Assembly (NCBI GenBank): GCA_025928735.1
Contig: JAICIW010000166.1
Location: forward strand, 1-5,749
DNA: 5,749 bases
Origin: Rhodanobacteraceae bacterium
GTDB taxonomy: Bacteria; Pseudomonadota; Gammaproteobacteria; Xanthomonadales; Rhodanobacteraceae
Direction: 5' to 3'
The position numbers and the translations under genes are program-made. Below, piece after piece: positions 1 through 5,749 of this stretch. The notes under the pieces were generated by a model, which saw only the letters and a program-made list of their open reading frames with translations, was not told the origin of the DNA and did not search any database. Within the stretch, counting starts at the first letter, position 1. Each line of letters starts with the position of its first letter.

Positions 1-324
1 GATGCGGGCAGTACCGACGGCTTCGAGCAGGCGCACGCGCTTGGGGTTTCGCGCGTCGAGCTTTACACCGGCCCGTATGCGCATGCTTTTGCCCAGCGGG
101 ATTTCGCGGCGGAGTTGCAACGCTGCGTCGATACCGCACGGCGCGCCGTGGATGCCGGCCTCGACGTGAACGCCGGTCACGACCTCGATCAGAACAACCT
201 CGTCACGTTCAAACGTGCGATTCCCGACCTGGCCGAGGTGTCGATCGGCCACGCGCTGATCAGCGAAGCCTTGTACGACGGATTGGATCGCACGGTCCGA
301 AATTACCTCGCGATTCTCGCCTGA
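1..324 (+). CDS. pdxJ: Pyridoxine 5'-phosphate synthase, C-terminal part (5' end outside window)
   Basis: PdxJ condenses 1-deoxy-D-xylulose 5-phosphate with 3-amino-2-oxopropyl phosphate to give pyridoxine 5'-phosphate, the last ring-forming step of the DXP-dependent vitamin B6 pathway, in the cytosol. The visible 107 residues are the C-terminal part of the TIM barrel. They contain the strand RVELYTGPYA (residues 18-27 of the fragment), the loop VNAGHDL with its conserved Gly-His pair (in E. coli this His acts in catalysis) and the phosphate-binding loop SIGHALI near the end. The frame is open from base 1 and stops at TGA 322-324; full-length family members have about 240 residues, so a little more than half lies upstream. 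The gene converges on exbD2 and shares a terminator with it. The order exbD2-pdxJ is, from memory, also found in Xanthomonas. The identification is firm. Confidence 0.95.
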   Translation, partial: DAGSTDGFEQAHALGVSRVELYTGPYAHAFAQRDFAAELQRCVDTARRAVDAGLDVNAGHDLDQNNLVTFKRAIPDLAEVSIGHALISEALYDGLDRTVRNYLAILA

Positions 325-332
325 CAGCTGCA

Positions 333-363
333 CGAAAAAGCCGCGCAACGCGCGGCTTTTTCG
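333..363. terminator. Bidirectional rho-independent terminator between pdxJ and exbD2
   Basis: The arms at 333-346 and 350-363 are perfectly complementary over 14 bp, with a 3-nt loop (AAC, 347-349). The stem has a GC core (GCCGCGC) flanked by A5 on the left (335-339) and T5 on the right (357-361), so each strand's transcript ends in a GC hairpin followed by U residues. It starts 9 nt after the pdxJ stop and lies 19 nt beyond the exbD2 stop, which fits a shared terminator for two convergent transcripts. Confidence 0.93.
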
Positions 364-381
364 CTCAACCGAAACATGCGC

Positions 382-822
382 TCAGGGTGTCGACCCGGGC
401 TTCGCCTTGCCTTGGGTGATGAAGCCCAAGTGCACCATGCCCGCACCCTTGGCGTCCTGCATGACCTTCCAGATCACGCGGTAGGGCGTGGTCTTGTCGG
501 CGCGGATGTTCAACTCCGGCTGCGGCACGCTGGTGGCCGCGGCCCGCAGTTTGGCGCTCAATACCGCATCGCTGATCTGGCTGTCGTTCCAGTACACGGT
601 GCCGTCGGGCTCGACCGCGAGGTCGATCGGCGGAACCTCGATCGGTGCGGGCTTGGTGTTGGGATCGGCGCGCGGCAGATCCACCTTCACCTTGTGCGAC
701 ATCAGGGGTGCCGTGATCATGAAGATAATCAGCAACACCAGCATCACGTCCGCCAGCGGCGTCACATTGATTTCGGCCTTCGGGATTTCGCTGCCCGAAT
801 TTTCGCCAAGACTCATCGACAT
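382..822 (-). CDS. exbD2: Biopolymer transport protein ExbD, second copy (ExbD2)
   Basis: ExbD is a bitopic inner-membrane protein whose helix dimer sits in the ExbB pentamer pore and couples the proton gradient to TonB. This 146-residue protein has a short cytoplasmic N-terminus, one membrane helix (about 20-41, within INVTPLADVMLVLLIIFMIT) holding the essential aspartate Asp25, then the conserved VDLP segment (about 47-50) and a periplasmic domain ending in a Gly/Lys/Pro tail. The ATG at 820-822 is preceded by GAGGG (830-834) with 7-nt spacing. That Shine-Dalgarno overlaps the exbD1 stop (833-835), which suggests translational coupling. It is the last gene of the cluster, 10 bp after exbD1. 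It differs widely from ExbD1 outside the helix, so this is an old duplication rather than a recent one. In X. campestris the second exbD is dispensable for iron uptake but needed for some plant interactions (from memory); the role here is inferred by analogy. Confidence 0.93.
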   Translation of the reverse strand: MSMSLGENSGSEIPKAEINVTPLADVMLVLLIIFMITAPLMSHKVKVDLPRADPNTKPAPIEVPPIDLAVEPDGTVYWNDSQISDAVLSAKLRAAATSVPQPELNIRADKTTPYRVIWKVMQDAKGAGMVHLGFITQGKAKPGSTP

Positions 823-832
823 GACGTCACCC

Positions 833-1240
<408 letters not shown>

Positions 1241-1255
1241 GACGCAAACCCTCTC

Positions 1256-2077
1256 TTACTTTTTCACCGCCGGCGGAGGCACAGCGGCGGCCGAACGCGC
1301 GGCAGCAGCCGACGAGCCGGTCTCGATGCGCGCACCGGTGGCGAAGAAGTCGTGCAGGTCGTGCGCGAACTCATCGAAGTGCGCGATGGTCACGCGGTTG
1401 GCACGCGAGTAGGCGTTGTACGCGATCACCGCCGGGATAGCTGCAAACAAACCGATGGCGGTCATGATCAGCGCCTGGCCGACCGGGCCCGCAACCGCGG
1501 AGATCGACGATTCGCCGCTGGCACCGAGATTGATCAACGCGTAGTAGATACCCATCACGGTACCGAGCAGACCGACGAACACCGCGGCGGAACCGACCGT
1601 CGCGAGCAACGTGAGGCCACCTTCGAGGTTGCGGCTTTCGCGATCGACGGCTTGACGCAACGCGCGATCGACGAACTCGGAACGATTCAGCGCCTCGACC
1701 ATGCGGCTGCCTTCGTGACGCTGGTGGTGCGCGGCCGCGGAAGCGGCTTCCAGCGCGATCTTGGAGAACGGCTCGGTACGCGGCTGCTTCTCCATCACGC
1801 GGACGGCATCCTGCGCGGACGGCGTATCCCAGAACTTCTGGATGACCTTGTCCATGCGCGAACGGATCAGCGCGTTGCGAATCGCGATCGCGATGATGAA
1901 GTACCACGACGACACCGACATGATCACCAGCACGATCAGCACGATGAAGTCGATCGCGTGCGCGAGCGGGTGGGTCAGGATTTCGTGGAGAAAATGGCTC
2001 GCGCCGACCTGCTGCAGGGCTTGCGCGTTGGCGTTGCCGACTGGCGCGGCGGCGGCTTGAGTTGCTTCTTGGATCAT
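1256..2077 (-). CDS. exbB: TonB-system proton channel protein ExbB (MotA/TolQ/ExbB family)
   Basis: ExbB forms the pentameric inner-membrane channel that houses ExbD and stabilises TonB. The protein has 273 residues, longer than E. coli ExbB (244), with an extended Ala/Gln-rich N-terminus (1-38) and an Ala/Pro-rich C-terminal tail (255-273). Membrane helix 1 covers about 39-66, helix 2 about 155-181 with the family motif GLLGTVMGI (169-177), and helix 3 about 197-222 with ALIMTAIGL and AAIPAVIAYN. The cytoplasmic loop (about 70-150) lies between helices 1 and 2. At the position of E. coli Glu176, in the pore-facing start of helix 3 (E. coli PGIAEALL, here GPVGQALI), this protein has Gln201. 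The ATG at 2075-2077 is preceded by GAAGGAAGGG (2085-2094), a good ribosome binding site. It follows tonB by 83 bp and exbD1 follows after 15 bp, giving a tonB-exbB-exbD-exbD unit. Confidence 0.95.
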   Translation of the reverse strand: MIQEATQAAAAPVGNANAQALQQVGASHFLHEILTHPLAHAIDFIVLIVLVIMSVSSWYFIIAIAIRNALIRSRMDKVIQKFWDTPSAQDAVRVMEKQPRTEPFSKIALEAASAAAHHQRHEGSRMVEALNRSEFVDRALRQAVDRESRNLEGGLTLLATVGSAAVFVGLLGTVMGIYYALINLGASGESSISAVAGPVGQALIMTAIGLFAAIPAVIAYNAYSRANRVTIAHFDEFAHDLHDFFATGARIETGSSAAAARSAAAVPPPAVKK

Positions 2078-2160
2078 GGCGCTACCCTTCCTTCAAGTTG
2101 TAGCAGTGGAACGTTGACTGATGGACTCTAACGGAATCGATCCGGTCGAGCGTGAAGTTT

Positions 2161-2817
<657 letters not shown>

Positions 2818-3002
2818 CGTGTATTGAACCAGTCGCTGACCTTAAGGGCCCCACTGCGGTCGCCGTATCGCTTCCGATGCGGCTTCCGCAACCAAGGCGG
2901 CGGAAAAGTACGAAACGTTACACCAGTATCAGGGCCTTGCCTAGAGGGCAGGGCCCGAATTTTTCCCTCATTGCGCTTGCTGCTGCCGGACCTTCAACCG
3001 GG
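2818..3002 (-). other. Intergenic region between the TPR gene and tonB (tonB leader)
   Basis: This 185-bp stretch should carry the tonB promoter, since the TPR gene ends at its right side. Apart from the hairpin at 2932-2956 I see only minor symmetry: TGCGG-CTT-CCGCA at 2878-2890 and the palindrome CCTTAAGG at 2840-2847. I see no convincing sigma-70 promoter and no match to an AT-rich Fur box. There is no open frame of note. Confidence 0.5.
2932..2964 (+). terminator. GC-rich hairpin followed by T5, oriented to the plus strand
   Basis: The arms GGGCCTTGCC (2932-2941) and GGCAGGGCCC (2947-2956) pair fully over 10 bp (one G-T wobble) around a 5-nt loop. The run TTTTT (2960-2964) follows 3 nt after the stem on the plus strand. 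Both neighbouring genes are on the minus strand, where the hairpin is preceded by A5 and followed by no U run. It may still mark the end of the TPR transcript or act as an attenuator in front of tonB; the structure is clear, the function is not. Confidence 0.55.
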
Positions 3003-4373
3003 TCACTTGTGTCCCAGTTGCTTCAGGGTGCGCCGGGCATCGGCGCGGGTTTCCGGATCCTGTTCGGCATGCTTGTAGGCCGCGATCGCAGCAGACTTCT
3101 GCTTCAGCGCGAGCTCGGCGTTGCCGAGCGTGAGGTACGCCGCGCCGATGCGCTTGAATCCGCCCTTGGCGATCGCCTGCGTCAGCGCATCCTTGGCCTC
3201 CTTGTGGCGATCCAGGTTTTCCAGCATCTGCCCGCGCAGGAAATCGACTTCGCCGGTCTTGGCGTCGGGCGAGGCCTTGCCGTAGGCGTCGACGGCGTTC
3301 TTGTAGTCACCCGCGATGGCGTACGAATCGCCGAGCAGCTTGTAGCTGTCGAAACCCGGCTGCACGATGCCCTTGCTCATGCCTTCCTTCAGGACACCCA
3401 CGGCCTTCATCGCGTTGGTCTTCGGGTTGTCGCTGCTTTGGCCAAGGTTGTCATACATCTTGGCCATGTTCATGTAGCCGGCTTCGTCCTTGATCTGACC
3501 GTTGGCGCGCGCCCGTTCCAGCAGCGCCAGCGCTTTCTGGTTCTGGTGCGCATTGATATAGATGGCGATGACATTCTGCAGCAGCGTGCTGTTGTTCGGG
3601 TCCTTGGCCAACGCCGCTTCGGCGAGCTTCGCAGCGTCGTCGTACTTGTCCATCGCGAAATAGCTGGCCATCTCGATCTGGTCCCAGCTCGGCTGCGGCT
3701 TGTCGCTCAGCGATTTGGCCTTCTGGATGGCCGCAACGGCTTCGGGATATTTCTGCAGCCGGTAATAGGCATTGCCCTTCAACGCGTCGATGTCCGCGGA
3801 TTGCGCGCCACTTTCCTTGCTCCAGGTGTCCAAAGTGGCAAGTGCATTGCTGTAGTCTTCGTCGGCGATGTACATCTGCGCCAACGTTTCCAGTCCCTGG
3901 AAGTAGCTGTTGTTGTCGAGTGCGTTCGCGTCGAGTGCCTGCTTCTGCAGCGCGATCGCGCCCTTGGTGTCGCCACCGCGGTACTTGACCTGCGCGAGCC
4001 CCAGCATCGCCAGTGACTTCGCGTAGGCGTTGCTGCTGGAATCGGCGATGGGCTGCAAATCTTTCAGTGCAGTGGCGGAGTCGCCGCTGTTGGCGGCCTG
4101 CAGACCCTCGTTGAGGGTCTTGCCTTCCTTCGCGCTGACGCCCGTGTTGGACGGCTGCTTGCGCGTGGCATTCGGATACTTGTTTTCAGGCTCCGCCTTC
4201 TTGTCGGCCTTCTTGTCGGCCTTCTTCGTTTGCTGCTCGCCACACTTGTGTTGCAGCATCTGGATGTCCGAACACTGCTGGCCGCCCATCTGTGCCGATG
4301 CAACCATCGGCACGAACGCGAGTGCAAGCGCGGAACACATGCCGCAGACCAGCCAGCGGGACTCAAGCTTCAT
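3003..4373 (-). CDS. Secreted tetratricopeptide-repeat (TPR) protein of unknown function
   Basis: No specific family is recognised. The 456-residue product starts with a classical signal peptide (1-27, hydrophobic core SALALAFVPMV, cleavage after ASA), so it is probably periplasmic. The mature N-terminus has two cysteines (34 and 44) that could form a disulfide, then a Lys-rich linker with KKAD repeats (50-60) and a low-complexity stretch to about 83. From about 84 to the end it is helical and TPR-like. Clear units lie near 119-152 (LGLAQVKYRGGDTKGAI), 194-222 (GNAYYRLQKYPEAVAAI), 233-260, 343-372 (LGDSYAIAGDYKNAVDAY), 375-405 and 410-440. TPRs bind other proteins, so a scaffold or adaptor role is likely. 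The start at 4373 is chosen because the SD AAGAGG (4381-4386) is 7 nt upstream and the signal peptide begins there. It sits between gyrB and tonB; a link with the TonB system is only inferred. Confidence 0.88.
   Translation of the reverse strand: MKLESRWLVCGMCSALALAFVPMVASAQMGGQQCSDIQMLQHKCGEQQTKKADKKADKKAEPENKYPNATRKQPSNTGVSAKEGKTLNEGLQAANSGDSATALKDLQPIADSSSNAYAKSLAMLGLAQVKYRGGDTKGAIALQKQALDANALDNNSYFQGLETLAQMYIADEDYSNALATLDTWSKESGAQSADIDALKGNAYYRLQKYPEAVAAIQKAKSLSDKPQPSWDQIEMASYFAMDKYDDAAKLAEAALAKDPNNSTLLQNVIAIYINAHQNQKALALLERARANGQIKDEAGYMNMAKMYDNLGQSSDNPKTNAMKAVGVLKEGMSKGIVQPGFDSYKLLGDSYAIAGDYKNAVDAYGKASPDAKTGEVDFLRGQMLENLDRHKEAKDALTQAIAKGGFKRIGAAYLTLGNAELALKQKSAAIAAYKHAEQDPETRADARRTLKQLGHK
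4195..4227 (-). repeat. 12-bp tandem repeat coding the KKAD linker of the TPR protein
   Basis: The plus-strand unit GCCTTCTTGTCG occurs at 4195-4206 and 4207-4218, followed by a partial third copy (GCCTTCTTCG from 4219). It encodes the Lys-rich KKADKKADKKA linker just after the signal peptide and cysteine pair. Being 12 bp long, copy changes keep the reading frame. Confidence 0.85.
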
Positions 4374-4476
4374 CGGAATGCCTCTTGCACTGAACACGCA
4401 CGACGCGAGGGGGAGAGTGAGGGTAGCGCGGTCAATGAGCAAAGCTCAAGTACCGGACGATCACGCATAGGTGATG
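4374..4476 (-). other. Intergenic region between gyrB and the TPR gene
   Basis: The 103-bp gap contains the ribosome binding site above and a small hairpin TGAGC-AAA-GCTCA (4436-4448), which lacks a U tail and is too short to call a terminator. I see no clear gyrB terminator and no clear promoter, so read-through from gyrB into the TPR gene is possible. Confidence 0.4.
4381..4386 (-). promoter_or_regulatory. Ribosome binding site that fixes the TPR protein start
   Basis: The minus strand reads AAGAGG here, 7 nt before the ATG at 4371-4373. The in-frame upstream ATG at 4440-4442 would add 23 residues (including an Arg, a Cys and a Pro) in front of the signal peptide, so the downstream start is preferred. 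Confidence 0.8.
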
Positions 4477-5749
4477 TCATACATCGAGATTGCCGACGCG
4501 CAGCGCATTGGCTTCGATGAAATCGCGCCGCGGTTCGACCACGTCACCCATGAGTGTCGCAAAAATCTGATCGGCTTCCAGCGCATCCTCGATCCGTACT
4601 TGCAGCAACCGGCGTGTGTCGGGGTTGACGGTGGTTTCCCACAATTGTTCGGGATTCATTTCGCCGAGGCCCTTGAAGCGCTGGATCTGGCGTCCTTTCT
4701 TCGCCTCATCGAACAACCAGGCGCGCGCTTCGGCGAAGCTGCCGGTCGTCTGGGACGCGTTGCCGCGGCGGACTTCCGCACCGGCTGCGTCGCGCGCCTG
4801 CAGCGCACGCGCGACATCCAGCAGCGGCCTGAAGTCCGCGCCCGAAAAGAAGCTGCGTGGCAGCACCCAAGAGTGCTCGGTACCATGCTGGGCGCGCCGC
4901 AGCAGCCAAGCCGCAGGATGTTGTTCACTGGCCGGGCGCAACTCCAGCCGATATTGGGGGCGCCCCAAACCGGTGGCATTCAATTTGGACGTCAAGCCGT
5001 CCGCCCATCGCCGCATCGTTTCCGGATCGTTCCACATTGCGTCTTCGAGCGGCGCATATTCCAGCATCGCGGTGAACACGCCGTTGTCGCCACGTTGCGC
5101 AAGACGTCCGATTTGATCGAGCGCGGCTTGATACTGGCGCAGCAGCGTTTCGAGTGCGCCGCCTTCCACTATCACTCCAGCGTCCGCCGGCCTCCACGCC
5201 GCGTCCTGCACCGCGCTCGCGATCAGGTATTCGTTGAGCGCGGCGTCATCTTTCAGGTACAACTCGTTCTTGCCCTGCTTGATCTTGTAGAGCGGGGGCA
5301 GCCCGATATAAATGTGGCCGCGCTCGATCAGCTCAGGCATCTGCCGGTAGAAGAAGGTCAGCAACAGGGTGCGGATGTGCGAGCCGTCGACATCCGCGTC
5401 GGTCATGATAATGATGTGGTGGTAACGCAGCTTGTCGGCGTTGAACTCATCCTTGCCGATCCCGGTACCCAGCGCAGTGATCAGCGTGCCGACTTCCGCC
5501 GAGGAAAGCATCTTGTCGAAACGCGCCTTCTCGACGTTCAGGATCTTGCCCTTCAGCGGCAATACGGCCTGGGTCTTGCGATTGCGGCCCTGCTTGGCGG
5601 AACCACCTGCCGAGTCGCCCTCGACCAGGAACAGTTCCGACAGCGCGGGATCGCGTTCCTGGCAATCGGCCAGCTTGCCGGGCAGACCCGCAATATCCAG
5701 CGCGCCCTTGCGGCGCGTCAGTTCGCGCGCCTTGCGGGCCGCCTCGCGC
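4477..5749 (-). CDS. gyrB: DNA gyrase subunit B, C-terminal half (5' end outside window)
   Basis: GyrB is the ATPase subunit of gyrase (GyrA2GyrB2), which introduces negative supercoils. The 423 visible residues cover the TOPRIM domain and tail. The catalytic Glu lies in LVEGDSAGGSAKQGR (Glu codon 5620-5622), followed by the PLKGKILNVEKA segment and the metal-binding DADVDGSH motif (Asp codons 5398-5400, 5392-5394 and 5386-5388). Next comes the large insert typical of gammaproteobacterial GyrB (roughly KDDAALNEY to FDEAKKG), then IQRFKGLGEMNPEQLWETT, and the end EPRRDFIEANALRVGNLDV. From the catalytic Glu to the last residue there are 381 residues, the same as in E. coli GyrB, so nothing is missing. 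The insert and the EGDSAGG sequence argue for GyrB rather than ParE. The frame is open to the window edge; a TTG at 5562 is internal, not a start. Stop TGA is at 4477-4479. Confidence 0.97.
   Translation of the reverse strand, partial: REAARKARELTRRKGALDIAGLPGKLADCQERDPALSELFLVEGDSAGGSAKQGRNRKTQAVLPLKGKILNVEKARFDKMLSSAEVGTLITALGTGIGKDEFNADKLRYHHIIIMTDADVDGSHIRTLLLTFFYRQMPELIERGHIYIGLPPLYKIKQGKNELYLKDDAALNEYLIASAVQDAAWRPADAGVIVEGGALETLLRQYQAALDQIGRLAQRGDNGVFTAMLEYAPLEDAMWNDPETMRRWADGLTSKLNATGLGRPQYRLELRPASEQHPAAWLLRRAQHGTEHSWVLPRSFFSGADFRPLLDVARALQARDAAGAEVRRGNASQTTGSFAEARAWLFDEAKKGRQIQRFKGLGEMNPEQLWETTVNPDTRRLLQVRIEDALEADQIFATLMGDVVEPRRDFIEANALRVGNLDV

Noticed and set aside
2864..2891. Minus-strand TTGCGG - 16 bp - GATACG as a tonB promoter
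   Set aside because: Only three of six bases match consensus in each box; matches this poor occur by chance.
4374..4442. Upstream ATG at 4440-4442 as start of the TPR protein
   Set aside because: It would place 23 residues before a clean signal peptide, and the downstream ATG has a well-spaced AAGAGG.
4436..4448. Hairpin TGAGC-AAA-GCTCA as gyrB terminator
   Set aside because: Five base pairs only and no T run on the minus strand.
5560..5562. TTG at 5562 as a start codon for a short GyrB-like protein
   Set aside because: The frame continues upstream without a stop to the window edge and includes the GyrB EGDSAGG motif, so this is an internal leucine codon.

Overview
The window looks like a core-chromosome segment of a gammaproteobacterium of the Xanthomonadales (Lysobacterales) type, possibly the Rhodanobacteraceae or Xanthomonadaceae. 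The grounds are a GC-rich sequence (about 60 percent by eye), a GyrB carrying the long gammaproteobacterial C-terminal insert, and the gene order gyrB - TPR protein - tonB - exbB - exbD1 - exbD2 - (convergent) pdxJ. As I recall it, this order resembles the tonB locus of Xanthomonas campestris, which lies a few genes from dnaA-dnaN-recF-gyrB, so the window probably sits close to the chromosomal replication origin. I see no mobile element, phage gene, CRISPR array, tRNA or rRNA.

Layout. Positions 1-324 (+) hold the 3' end of pdxJ (vitamin B6 synthesis). A perfect 14-bp-stem terminator at 333-363 separates it from a minus-strand cluster and is built to work in both directions. Reading the minus strand from right to left: gyrB (5749 down to 4477, 5' end outside the window), a 103-bp gap, a secreted tetratricopeptide-repeat protein (4373 to 3003), a 185-bp gap with a hairpin, tonB (2817-2161), exbB (2077-1256), exbD1 (1240-833) and exbD2 (822-382). 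The gaps inside exbB-exbD1-exbD2 are 15 and 10 bp, so these three are clearly co-transcribed; tonB lies 83 bp upstream of exbB and probably belongs to the same unit.

How the genes work together. ExbB and ExbD form the inner-membrane proton channel that energises TonB, and TonB drives uptake through outer-membrane TonB-dependent receptors (siderophores, vitamin B12, plant or polymer-derived carbohydrates in xanthomonads). Here the motor has two ExbD subunits. The periplasmic TPR protein between gyrB and tonB has no known role that I can name; it could be an accessory of the TonB system, but only its position suggests this. GyrB and PdxJ are housekeeping enzymes.

I find no convincing wholly new system. 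The points most worth a look are the unassigned TPR protein beside tonB, the double ExbD, a glutamate-to-glutamine change at a key ExbB position, the loss of the serine of the SxxxH motif in TonB, and a slippage-prone run of proline codons in tonB.
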